From Acidobacteriaceae bacterium (GTDB lineage: Bacteria; Acidobacteriota; Terriglobia; Terriglobales; Acidobacteriaceae), in NCBI GenBank assembly GCA_003138975.1, contig PLHQ01000181.1:1-62611 (forward strand): 62,611 nucleotides of DNA. The letters run 5' to 3'. The notes under the pieces were generated by a model, which did not search any database, was not told where the DNA came from, and worked only from the letters and a program-made list of their open reading frames with translations. Position numbers and translations under genes: made by a program. Below, piece by piece: positions 55,379 to 62,611 of the stretch; positions within the stretch are counted from its first letter, which is position 1, and each line of letters opens with the position of its first letter.

Positions 55379-56194
55379 ATGAGCACTTTTGTAGCGGCTC
55401 TGAGCCGCACACAGATCGAGCGGTCCACCAGCCACACCGCCGCGATTTACCTGAAGGAAGCAAAGTATGAGTTCCTGAAGAACCTCCGCTTGCGCGTCTA
55501 TACAGTCTCGGTGATCAGTTTTCCGCTGATGTTCTACGTGCTTTTCGGCTTGGTGTTGAACGCTAAGGAAGGCATCGGCGGCACGGGTGTTCCAACCTAT
55601 CTGATCGCAACCTATGGAACCTTCGGCGTCATGGGAGCCTCGCTGTTTGGAACAGCATCAGGCCTCGCCTCCGACCGGGGACTGGGATGGTTGCAGGTGA
55701 AGCGGGCTAGTCCCATGCCTCCGTTCGCCTACTTCGCGGCTAAAGTTGTTCTCAGCATGATTTTCAGCGCCATCGTTGTGTTGCTGCTGCTGGTGTTGGG
55801 GATCAGTTTCGGTGGAGTGCGCTTACCACTCACGGAAATGGTAAAGCTGCTGGGAACGCTCGTGGCCGGATCGCTTCCATTTTCCGCCATGGGATTGGCC
55901 ATCGGATATTTCGCTGGGCCAAATTCCGCGCCTGCTGCCATCAACCTGATCTATCTGCCGCTGTCGTTCTGCAGCGGCTTGTGGGTGCCTTATATGTTTC
56001 TGCCCAAGCTCGTGCGGCAGATCGCGTTGGCGCTCCCGCCTTATCACCTGTCGCAACTGGCGCTGGGGATAGTGGGCGCTGGGCGCCACGAGCCCGCCAC
56101 AACGCACTGGGAGGTGCTACTCGCCTTCACTTTGATCTGCCTGGGCGTCGCACGTATTGGCTTCCAACGCGATCAGGGAAAACTCTACGGCTAA
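55379..56194 (+). CDS. ABC-2 type transporter permease
   Basis: This 271-residue permease has six hydrophobic segments. The cytoplasmic start is followed by VYTVSVISFPLMFYVLFGLVLNAKEGIGGTGVPTYLIATYGTFGVMGASLFG, then PPFAYFAAKVVLSMIFSAIVVLLLLVLGISFGG, and a C-terminal region with NLIYLPLSFCSGLWVPYMFLPKLVRQIALALPPYHLSQLALGIVG that matches ABC-2 permeases. With the ATPase it forms an exporter whose substrate is unknown; the adjacent histidine kinase and small peptide suggest envelope stress or a peptide. Confidence 0.92.
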   Translation: MSTFVAALSRTQIERSTSHTAAIYLKEAKYEFLKNLRLRVYTVSVISFPLMFYVLFGLVLNAKEGIGGTGVPTYLIATYGTFGVMGASLFGTASGLASDRGLGWLQVKRASPMPPFAYFAAKVVLSMIFSAIVVLLLLVLGISFGGVRLPLTEMVKLLGTLVAGSLPFSAMGLAIGYFAGPNSAPAAINLIYLPLSFCSGLWVPYMFLPKLVRQIALALPPYHLSQLALGIVGAGRHEPATTHWEVLLAFTLICLGVARIGFQRDQGKLYG

Positions 56195-56259
56195 CTTTCC
56201 ATTGCGAGGGGTGGATTTTTTCGTAGGGTGCCAGAGAGCCAGAGAAAGGCAGGGACATC

Positions 56260-56424
56260 ATGAGCGCGGACGCCAAGAAAGAATACGGGTCAACGATGGT
56301 TTTGATCATTCTCGGTGTGCTCGCCCTGTATGGTGGTACACGCTGGCTCCTCGTGCTGATTCCTGCCGCTCTGCTGATCTGGTATGTGACCGCCGGAGGG
56401 GTATTTAGGAAAAGCCGGAACTGA
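56260..56424 (+). CDS. 54-residue membrane protein
   Basis: ATG 56260 opens MSADAKKEYGSTMVLIILGV, then LALYGGTRWLLVLIPAALLI and WYVTAGGVFRKSRN. The short acidic/basic start is followed by two hydrophobic stretches (about 13-24 and 28-43). AGGGA lies four to five bases before the ATG. It is located between the permease and the histidine kinase genes on the same strand. It is likely a small accessory to the exporter or kinase; no family is recognised. Confidence 0.65.
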   Translation: MSADAKKEYGSTMVLIILGVLALYGGTRWLLVLIPAALLIWYVTAGGVFRKSRN

Positions 56425-56521
56425 CCAAGGATGGATGATAATAGAAGCGATGCCGGAAGGGAGCCGGCTTGGGCAATAGCGATGGAGCAATGGCGGACTG
56501 CTCCAAGAGCGCGACCATCTT

Positions 56522-57622
56522 ATGAGACTTCTGCCCAAGAACAGCGAATACACATGGGCGGTGTACTCCGTCCTGTACTTTGGATTCTTTTATATCGATC
56601 CCATCGTGGGTCATGCCAGCGCCCGGGTTTGGTTCTTTACTTTGCTGGCGACTGCTGTTTTTCTACTCTTGTACTTCTCGCTGTTCTGGGTTAGCTGCGG
56701 GCAGGGACTGCTGCACCTTGCCGCCATGGTTCTGATGGGTGTGGCCTTTGCCAAGTACAACGGAGGCGCAACCACATTTTTCATTTTCGCTGCAGCTTGC
56801 GGACCTTTCGTTGTGGATAACGAGGTCGATGGCATCAAGGTGCTGCTGGCGGTTGAAGCCGCGGCGGTACTCACGTGGTGGGCGCTCCACCTCAATGGCT
56901 GGTTCCTTTTGTTTGGAAGCGGACTTTCTTTCGTCGTTGGTGCCAGCAACATTCATTTCGCGCAGCGCAATCGAACCAACAGGAAGTTGATCCGGGCTCA
57001 AGAAGAAATTGAGCATCTCGCCAAAGTGGCTGAGCGCGAACGCATTGCTCGTGATCTGCACGATGTCCTCGGGCACACACTCTCTGTAATCATCCTGAAG
57101 GCCGAACTTGCCGGAAAGCTGATGGATCGCGATCCGCAACGCGCGGGCAACGAAATTCGCGAGGTCGAACAGATTTCGCGCCAGGCTCTGTCGGAAGTCC
57201 GCGATGCGATCCGTGGCTATCGTTCGCAAGGACTGCCGGCCGAACTTGCTCAAGCGAAAGCCACGCTGGAGACCGCCGGCGTTGCTGTTCAATGTGAAGC
57301 AGCCAGAATCGCCCTGCCCGCGCTGCACGAAAGCGTGTTGTCGATGGCGGTGAGGGAAGCCGTCACCAATGTTGTGCGCCACGCGCACGCGCACACTTGC
57401 AGGTTGCGGCTGGAACAGCAAAATGGTTCCTGCCGGCTCGAGATCGCAGATGACGGCCGCGGTGGTGTTCAAAGCGAAGGCAACGGACTGCGCGGCATGC
57501 GCGAGCGCGTCGAGATGTTAGGAGGAACGCTCAATCGCGACTCCGAAGCCGGCACCAGGCTTATCATCACTCTTCCTCTGAAGGAAGGTGCCGCGCCGAA
57601 AACCGAGGTCCCTTCTAATTGA
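56522..57622 (+). CDS. DesK-type sensor histidine kinase
   Basis: This 366-residue kinase has about five N-terminal membrane helices with short loops (residues about 12-145), suggesting that it senses the membrane itself rather than an external ligand. A HisKA_3 dimerisation domain follows, with His180 in RERIARDLHDVLGHTLSVI, and then a HATPase_c domain with REAVTNVVRHAHAHTC (N-box), EIADDGRGG and GNGLRGMRERV. This is the arrangement of DesK and LiaS-like kinases. Its stop overlaps the start of the response regulator, so the pair is coupled. Confidence 0.93.
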   Translation: MRLLPKNSEYTWAVYSVLYFGFFYIDPIVGHASARVWFFTLLATAVFLLLYFSLFWVSCGQGLLHLAAMVLMGVAFAKYNGGATTFFIFAAACGPFVVDNEVDGIKVLLAVEAAAVLTWWALHLNGWFLLFGSGLSFVVGASNIHFAQRNRTNRKLIRAQEEIEHLAKVAERERIARDLHDVLGHTLSVIILKAELAGKLMDRDPQRAGNEIREVEQISRQALSEVRDAIRGYRSQGLPAELAQAKATLETAGVAVQCEAARIALPALHESVLSMAVREAVTNVVRHAHAHTCRLRLEQQNGSCRLEIADDGRGGVQSEGNGLRGMRERVEMLGGTLNRDSEAGTRLIITLPLKEGAAPKTEVPSN

Positions 57623-58251
57623 ATCCCAGCGCGAAAGAAAATCGCAACACCATCCGGGTTGTTCTCGCCGAAGATCAGGGCATGGTGCTCGGCGCTTTGG
57701 CCGCCCTGCTGGAAATCGAAGGCGACATTTCCGTCGTGGCCCAGGTGCGCAACGGGAAAGAGGCGCTGGAAGCGGTGCTCGCCCACAAGCCCGACGTCCT
57801 TATCACTGACATCGAGATGCCGCTCATGACCGGCCTCGATACCGCCGCCGAACTCAAACGCCGCCGTTCGAGCACACGAGTCATCATTCTCACCACGTTC
57901 GCGCGCGCAGGATATTTGCGGCGCGCCATGGAGGCCGGCGCCTTGGGATATTTATTGAAAGACATGCGTGCCGAAGAGCTTGCCGACGCCGTCCGCCGCG
58001 TGCAGCAGGGCTTGCGCGTCATCCATCCCGACCTCGCACTTGAGGCTTGGGCCGAGACGGATCCCCTCACCGATCGCGAACGCCAGGTCTTGCGCCTGGC
58101 CGGTGAAGGCATGCAAAGCGGGGACATCGCTGCGGAGCTTCGACTATCCGAAGGGACCGTGCGGAATTACCTATCGGAAGCCATCAGCAAAATGGGCGCC
58201 AGCAACCGCGTCGAAGCCTCCCGAATCGCCCGCACCAAGGGCTGGCTCTGA
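57619..58251 (+). CDS. NarL/DesR-type response regulator
   Basis: This 210-residue regulator has a receiver domain with phosphoacceptor Asp64 in LITDIEMPLMTG and acidic pocket AED (17-19). Lys in the YLLKDM motif (near 114) and the conserved Thr in ILTTF are also present. The C-terminal LuxR-type helix-turn-helix runs LTDRERQVLRLAGEGMQSGDIAAELRLSEGTVRNYLSEAISKMGASNR. TTG at 57619 overlaps the kinase stop (TTGA). It probably controls its own exporter operon, perhaps via the TGACATTTGTCA site at 54262. Confidence 0.92.
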   Translation: MNPSAKENRNTIRVVLAEDQGMVLGALAALLEIEGDISVVAQVRNGKEALEAVLAHKPDVLITDIEMPLMTGLDTAAELKRRRSSTRVIILTTFARAGYLRRAMEAGALGYLLKDMRAEELADAVRRVQQGLRVIHPDLALEAWAETDPLTDRERQVLRLAGEGMQSGDIAAELRLSEGTVRNYLSEAISKMGASNRVEASRIARTKGWL

Positions 58252-58313
58252 GAATGTGTGTCACGGGCAGCACGAATACAAAATCTGCACCTAAGTTCTA
58301 ATAGTATAGTTTC

Positions 58314-59468
58314 ATGCCCGACGCCTATATTCTCGGTATCGAAAGCTCCTGCGACGAGACTGCGGCGGCCGTGGTGCGTTCGGGTCAGCAGCTCGTCTCC
58401 AATGTGGTGGCCTCACAGATCGCCACCCATCAGCCTTATGGCGGAGTGGTGCCAGAACTTGCATCGCGCGAGCATTTGCGCGCGATTGTTCCTGTCGTTC
58501 GCCAAGCGCTGTCTGAGGCAAACCAGACTTATAACTCCGTGGACGCGATTGCCGTGACGCAGGGCCCAGGCCTCGCTGGAGCGTTGCTGGTGGGTATCAG
58601 TTATGCCAAGGCTCTGGCTTTCGCCCTCGACAAACCGCTCGTTGCGGTCAATCATCTCGAAGGCCACATCCATGCGGTTCTGCTGGAAGAGCGGCAGAAG
58701 GGCAATCACGAGCTGCAATTTCCCGTACTGGCTTTGGTGGTGTCGGGGGGGCACACGCACCTTTATCTGGCCGAGCAGAACAACGACGGTTGGACCTACG
58801 AAAATATCGGCCACACTCGCGATGACGCAGCCGGGGAGGCTTTCGACAAAGTCGCCAAATTGATTGGCCTGGGTTACCCCGGAGGTCCGATCGTTGACCG
58901 TCTCGCTCCGCATGGCGACCCGGACGCTGTGAAGTTCCAGCCATCCCAAATCAAACACCGCGATCGCCGGGAACGCCGCGGACAGAAAGAGGTCGACACG
59001 GATCACCCCCGCTTTGACTTTTCTTACAGCGGAATCAAGACTGCCGTGCTGCGGTACGTTGAGGTTCACGGTATGCGGGATTCCATCGAAATCCGCCGCA
59101 AGGTCTTGGCGAATATTGCCAAGCCGAAGCTCGAAGATTACCTCGCCACTTGCGATCGGCTGACTCTGGATCTTGTCGCTTCGTTTCAGCGCGCCATTGT
59201 CGACGATCTCGTTGGCAAAACTCTGGCTGCGGTCCGCGCCTACAATGTGGCTACGCTTTTCGTGACGGGTGGAGTGGCGGCCAACAGTGAATTGAGAAAA
59301 ACATTCGAACGCGATGGTGCTCAGGAAGGCGTACCAGTGTATTTCCCGTCGCGAGCGCTTTCCACCGACAACGCCGCCATGATTGCCGCGGCAGCTTACC
59401 CCAAGTTCCTGGCAAAGCATCTTGCTGCGATGGATTTCTCGGCCGAGGCCAGCCTCGTTTTGCGCTAG
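58314..59468 (+). CDS. tsaD: tRNA threonylcarbamoyladenosine transferase subunit
   Basis: TsaD transfers threonylcarbamoyl to A37 of ANN-decoding tRNAs. It has 384 residues, about 45 more than E. coli TsaD. ILGIESSCDETAAAV (6-20) and the metal ligands His114 and His118 in NHLEGHIHA are conserved, as are SGGHTHLYL and GYPGGPIVDRLA. Insertions account for the extra length: one near residue 208 (RDRRERRGQKEVDTDHPR) and one near 246-277. FVTGGVAANSELRK and DNAAMIAAAAY complete the ATPase fold. Confidence 0.97.
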   Translation: MPDAYILGIESSCDETAAAVVRSGQQLVSNVVASQIATHQPYGGVVPELASREHLRAIVPVVRQALSEANQTYNSVDAIAVTQGPGLAGALLVGISYAKALAFALDKPLVAVNHLEGHIHAVLLEERQKGNHELQFPVLALVVSGGHTHLYLAEQNNDGWTYENIGHTRDDAAGEAFDKVAKLIGLGYPGGPIVDRLAPHGDPDAVKFQPSQIKHRDRRERRGQKEVDTDHPRFDFSYSGIKTAVLRYVEVHGMRDSIEIRRKVLANIAKPKLEDYLATCDRLTLDLVASFQRAIVDDLVGKTLAAVRAYNVATLFVTGGVAANSELRKTFERDGAQEGVPVYFPSRALSTDNAAMIAAAAYPKFLAKHLAAMDFSAEASLVLR

Positions 59469-59503
59469 TCCAAACGCAGGGACAAATCCGCTAGCCTTGG
59501 CCT

Positions 59504-59890
59504 TTACTTGCCCGCGCCTTGGCTATGACTCTTCCCCATCACCGCATCCAGCGCCTTTTTGAGCTGGCTTTGAATATCGATATCTTTATAGATGGCGAAA
59601 TTGGCGCGTGTTTCTGTTTCGTCGAAACCGCTGGCCCGGCCGGCCACGATGATGATGGGAATCTGGGAGGTCGATGGATTCTTCTTCAGAGCGGTAATCA
59701 ATTCGCTGCCCGACATTTTCGGCATCTGCATGTCAGTAACAATTACATCAGGGTGAACCCGTTCAAGAATCTGCAGAGCCTCCAGCCCATTGGTCGCGGA
59801 CTCCACCGCAAAGCCGCGCTCTTCCAAAGAGCGGCAAACGGTATAGCGAATCAGCATTGAGTCGTCGACCACTAGAGCTACGGCAGGCAT
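59504..59890 (-). CDS. Single-domain response regulator (CheY-like)
   Basis: This 128-residue receiver domain has an acidic pocket VVDDS (8-12), phosphoacceptor Asp53 in VIVTDMQMPKMSG, and Lys near residue 107 (IYKDIDI). It has no output domain, so it acts by protein-protein contact. Its partner kinase is not in the immediate neighbourhood. ATG at 59890 is used; the frame continues upstream without support. It converges on tsaD with a 35-base gap. Confidence 0.9.
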   Translation of the reverse strand: MPAVALVVDDSMLIRYTVCRSLEERGFAVESATNGLEALQILERVHPDVIVTDMQMPKMSGSELITALKKNPSTSQIPIIIVAGRASGFDETETRANFAIYKDIDIQSQLKKALDAVMGKSHSQGAGK

Positions 59891-60008
59891 GAGCTTGCAA
59901 CGTGCGGAATGCACGCCCCCGGTTCGCAGACTAGCAGTGCTATTCCGCCAACAACAAGCACAAATCTGGCGGAACTGGTTACTGTGGTGCTGCGGCTGAT
60001 TCCAGCAG

Positions 60009-60203
60009 TCAGGATTCCTGAGAGTCGCCTTCCGCCCTCTCTTCGATGCTCATGTCTTTCAGTTCGCTGGACTCGAAGATTTCGCGGCACTCAAGGCATT
60101 CCACAAACTCGGCATCCTCGTCGCGGCTCACGATTTGCACGCGCGGATGCTTGCAGGGTTGGTTCTTCGCATCCGGGGGCTGGGAGAACGGCTTTGAGGT
60201 CAT
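60009..60203 (-). CDS. Small zinc-ribbon-like protein, unknown
   Basis: This 64-residue protein has CKHPRVQIVSRDEDAEFVECLECREIF. The ligand set C-K-H followed about 20 residues later by CLEC looks like a small zinc-binding ribbon or HVO-like domain. The N-terminus is short and polar, and the C-terminus is acidic (MSIEERAEGDSQES). The start at ATG 60203 is preferred; a longer frame to 60386 has non-protein-like residues. No family is recognised. Confidence 0.55.
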   Translation of the reverse strand: MTSKPFSQPPDAKNQPCKHPRVQIVSRDEDAEFVECLECREIFESSELKDMSIEERAEGDSQES

Positions 60204-60511
60204 AAATCCGGAAGCGTCGCCCTCATGGAATACAACGAAGGATCGATTCGCGGGAATTTCCCGGTATTTTAGCCCTGCTGTGCCACTTGTCAAGTCCCTT
60301 ATATATGAAATCCTTCGTGGTCCTCGGCCAATAGACCGCCAAAGGAACAAGGCCTGGCTCTGAATTCCGACCAAAATGCTCGCCAAGACCTAACCCATTC
60401 AGCCGCTATTAGTTGCCATCCAGCTCCGTTTCTCGCCACTGGCTGGAAGGCCTTGCGTCATTGTGGAGTTAGGACGTAGAATTAAGTACGACGGAAAAGG
60501 TCGCAATTAAC

Positions 60512-60530
60512 TCCGACTCAATGAGTCGGA
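60512..60530. promoter_or_regulatory. 19-bp palindrome upstream of rrf2
   Basis: TCCGACTCA-A-TGAGTCGGA is a perfect dyad with a one-base centre, 40 bases before the Rrf2 gene. Rrf2 regulators bind such dyads and often repress themselves and the linked isc genes. It is the notable element of the 367-base gap 60204-60570, in which no gene was found. Confidence 0.65.
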
Positions 60531-60570
60531 CTTTGACTGTTCCGGTGGTGATTCCAGAAGTCGGGACAAA

Positions 60571-61035
60571 ATGCTCAAGCTAACTAAGAAAGCGGATTAC
60601 GCTTTGATGGCCATGAAGCACCTGGCTGACCACGCTCACGAGGGAACTAGTAGCGCCAGCGCTAAGGACGTCGCTGATTCCTTCGGCATCCCGCCTGAAG
60701 CGCTAGCCAAGATTCTCCAGCGACTCGCGAAGGCTGGTTTGCTGCACTCGCAGCACGGCACGAATGGTGGTTACCGGCTGGCGCGCGCGGCACACACGAT
60801 TTCGGCGTTCGAGGTGATTCAGGCCATCGATGGCCCGCTGTTTATCACTTCCTGTGTCACAGTTCGCGGTGAGTGCGGCCAGAGCGATCGTTGCAACATC
60901 CGCGAGCCGCTGCGCAAGGTGAATGAGAGCATCGAAGCCGTGCTGAAGCGCATCAAGATTTCTCACATGAGGGAAGAGCCGGAAGCTGCCGACACTGCGG
61001 CGGTCAAGTCGGCCGAACTGGTAACGATCGTTTAG
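60571..61035 (+). CDS. Rrf2-family Fe-S-responsive regulator (IscR-like)
   Basis: This 154-residue protein has an N-terminal winged helix (MLKLTKKADYALMAMKHLADHA, then GIPPEALAKILQRLAKAGLLHSQHGTNGGYRLAR) and three cysteines, Cys95, Cys102 and Cys108, in SCVTVRGECGQSDRC, spaced for a [2Fe-2S] cluster as in IscR. It is immediately upstream of iscS and iscU on the same strand, so it likely senses Fe-S status and regulates the operon through the palindrome at 60512. An ATG start with GGGA five bases upstream is used. Confidence 0.93.
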   Translation: MLKLTKKADYALMAMKHLADHAHEGTSSASAKDVADSFGIPPEALAKILQRLAKAGLLHSQHGTNGGYRLARAAHTISAFEVIQAIDGPLFITSCVTVRGECGQSDRCNIREPLRKVNESIEAVLKRIKISHMREEPEAADTAAVKSAELVTIV

Positions 61036-61093
61036 GCGGGCAACAGATTCGCAAATTTAAGATTAAGTATTTAACCAGGTAGGAGAAGCAATT

Positions 61094-62371
61094 ATGAGCA
61101 CCGATGTGAAGATCCCCCAGCAGCTCCCCATCACGCAGCACCCTGCTCCCCAAGGAGTGAAGCTGCCCATTTATATGGACAACCATGCCACCACTCCTAT
61201 GGATCCGCGGGTGCTGGAAGAAATGCTGCCATATTTCATGGAGAAATTCGGCAACTCCGCCAGCCGCAACCACTCGTTCGGTTGGGCCGCGGAAGAAGGC
61301 GTTGAGACGGCGCGCGAACGTATCGCCAAGCTGATCGGCGCCACCACCAAGGAGATCATTTTCACCTCCGGCGCTACTGAGAGCGACAACCTCGCCATCA
61401 AGGGCACGGCCGAGATGTACCGCGAGAAGGGCAACCACATCATCACAGCGGTAACTGAGCACAAGGCGGTGCTCGATACCTGCAAGCGCCTGGAGAAATA
61501 TGGTTATCGCGTTACCTATCTCCCGGTGCAGAAAGACGGCTTGATCGATCTCGACGACCTGAAGCGCGCCATGGATGACAAAACCATCCTGGTGAGCATC
61601 ATGGCGGCCAACAACGAAATCGGAGTGCTGCAACCTATTACGGAAATCGGCAAGCTGTGCCACGAACGCGGCGTGATCTTCCACACGGACGCTACCCAAG
61701 CCGTGGGCAAGATTCCGGTGGACGTAAACAAACAGAATATCGACCTGATGTCGATCTCCGCGCACAAGATGTACGGCCCCAAGGGCGTCGGTGCCTTATA
61801 CGTGCGCCGCAAGAATCCGCGGGTGCAAATCTCTGCCATGATCGACGGCGGCGGCCACGAGAGGGGTATGCGCTCTGGAACGCTTAACGTTCCGGGAATT
61901 GTCGGACTGGGCAAAGCCTGCGCTATTGCTTCTGAAGAAATGTCTCGCGAGGCTGCTCAGCTGGGCGGACTGCGTGATCGCCTGCGCGACCGGATCATGA
62001 ATCGTCTGGATGAAACCTATATCAACGGCTCCATGGAACACCGCTTGCCCGGCAACTTGAACATCAGTTTTGCCTACGTAGAGGGTGAGTCGCTCTTGAT
62101 GGGCATCAATGACATCGCCGTATCCAGCGGTTCGGCCTGCACCTCCGCAACCCTGGAGCCATCTTATGTATTAAAGGCTCTGGGCACGGGAGACGATCTG
62201 GCGCATAGTTCGATCCGCTTCGGTATCGGCCGCTTCAACACTGCTGCCGAGGTCGATTATGTCGCCGATCGCGTCATTGAGACTGTCGAGCGTCTGCGCG
62301 AACTTTCTCCGCTATACGAAATGGCTAAAGAAGGCATCAATCTAAAGGATGTGAAGTGGGCAGGCGAGTAA
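61094..62371 (+). CDS. iscS: Cysteine desulfurase
   Basis: IscS takes sulfur from cysteine for Fe-S cluster assembly. It has 425 residues. The N-terminus is about 23 residues longer than usual ([20 protein letters not shown]). [24 protein letters not shown] starts the core. The PLP Lys225 is in [23 protein letters not shown] is conserved, and the active-site Cys349 is in [17 protein letters not shown], on the long loop typical of group I desulfurases. AGGAGA lies seven to eight bases before the ATG. It is 58 bases after the rrf2 gene. Confidence 0.96.
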   Translation: MSTDVKIPQQLPITQHPAPQGVKLPIYMDNHATTPMDPRVLEEMLPYFMEKFGNSASRNHSFGWAAEEGVETARERIAKLIGATTKEIIFTSGATESDNLAIKGTAEMYREKGNHIITAVTEHKAVLDTCKRLEKYGYRVTYLPVQKDGLIDLDDLKRAMDDKTILVSIMAANNEIGVLQPITEIGKLCHERGVIFHTDATQAVGKIPVDVNKQNIDLMSISAHKMYGPKGVGALYVRRKNPRVQISAMIDGGGHERGMRSGTLNVPGIVGLGKACAIASEEMSREAAQLGGLRDRLRDRIMNRLDETYINGSMEHRLPGNLNISFAYVEGESLLMGINDIAVSSGSACTSATLEPSYVLKALGTGDDLAHSSIRFGIGRFNTAAEVDYVADRVIETVERLRELSPLYEMAKEGINLKDVKWAGE

Positions 62372-62420
62372 CCAGCCTGTTGGTTTCAGATTTCAAGTTT
62401 CGATTTTGAGGAGAGGTTAA

Positions 62421-62611
62421 ATGTCATATAGCGATAAAGTAATCGATCACTACAACAATCCCCGGAACGTCGGCTCCATGGACAAGAGCAGCGCTGACGT
62501 CGGCACCGGCCTCGTCGGCGCGCCCGAGTGCGGCGACGTCATGAAACTGCAGATCAAGGTCAATCGCGAGACCAACGTGATTGAAGAAGCCAAGTTCAAG
62601 ACCTTCGGCTG
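62421..62611 (+). CDS. iscU: Iron-sulfur cluster scaffold IscU (partial, 3' end off window)
   Basis: The first 63 codons of IscU are present: MSYSDKVIDHYNNPRNVGSM, then the scaffold motif GLVGAPECGDVMKLQIKV with ligand Cys37 and Asp39. The frame is open to the end of the window. GGAG lies ahead of the ATG. It is 49 bases after iscS, in the same operon. The remaining cysteine ligands are beyond the window. Confidence 0.93.
   Translation, partial: MSYSDKVIDHYNNPRNVGSMDKSSADVGTGLVGAPECGDVMKLQIKVNRETNVIEEAKFKTFG

Noticed and set aside
58413-59420. Minus-strand frame of 335 residues opposite tsaD
   Set aside because: tsaD is unambiguous on the plus strand.

Overview
The window reads as chromosome of a Gram-negative, LPS-making member of the Acidobacteriota (Terriglobia/Koribacter-like). 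This placement is inference from three things: a 1266-residue Oar-type TonB-dependent receptor with an N-terminal carboxypeptidase-regulatory-like domain, a Kdo/heptose lipid A set, and several small secreted or membrane proteins of the kind common in that phylum. Most of the window is ordinary housekeeping DNA with dense genes on both strands. No rRNA, CRISPR array, integrase or intact insertion sequence was seen.

Layout. 1-2.3 kb: a tRNA with anticodon CAU, a 5'-truncated dps remnant and a secreted Gly/His-rich protein. 2.4-9.9 kb: kdsB, then on the minus strand manA-manC-pmm (GDP-mannose supply) followed by an M48 protease, with coaD-aspartate aminotransferase ahead of them behind a terminator. 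10-13 kb: recA and an unusual two-domain ThyX-like protein. 13-22.3 kb: a small membrane-protein ORF broken by an amber codon, fabG, a GNAT, a secreted dienelactone hydrolase, an XRE regulator, purH, a large periplasmic TPR protein and a dGTPase-like HD protein. 22.3-28.6 kb: a secreted M20 peptidase, an OmpA-like protein with a structured leader, a sigma-54 activator destroyed by several frameshifts, and a secreted TPR protein. 28.7-34.4 kb: a compact minus-strand LPS-core operon (waaA-lpxK-hldE1-hldE2-waaC-ICMT) whose coupled genes overlap by 4 bp. 34.4-46.9 kb: gatB, a Tat-exported GH1 enzyme, a metallo-beta-lactamase-fold protein, a histone-H1-like polyampholyte, MltD, quinone oxidoreductase, a flavin-binding protein and a CPBP protease. 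47-50.9 kb: the Oar-like receptor. 51-58.3 kb: small membrane proteins, then the most interesting locus. 58.3-62.6 kb: tsaD, a CheY-like protein, and rrf2-iscS-iscU (Fe-S assembly; iscU runs off the end).

The locus at 52.5-58.3 kb is the best candidate for something undescribed. It holds a 42-residue exported peptide with two cysteines, an uncharacterised 138-residue protein, an XRE regulator whose C-terminal half resembles an S24/LexA fold without the catalytic serine, and three copies of a 20-bp operator-like palindrome (TTGTT-N10-AACAR) placed at the peptide/138-residue-protein junction, ahead of the regulator and ahead of an ABC exporter-histidine kinase-response regulator operon. A second palindrome, TGACATTTGTCA, sits ahead of that operon, and a 54-residue membrane protein lies inside it. 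A peptide-sensing or peptide-stress regulon is inferred, not shown.

A second genome-style feature is a recurring intergenic architecture: short 6-9 base words, often in tandem, facing an inverted mate 15-100 bases away. It was seen at six gene junctions with different words each time.
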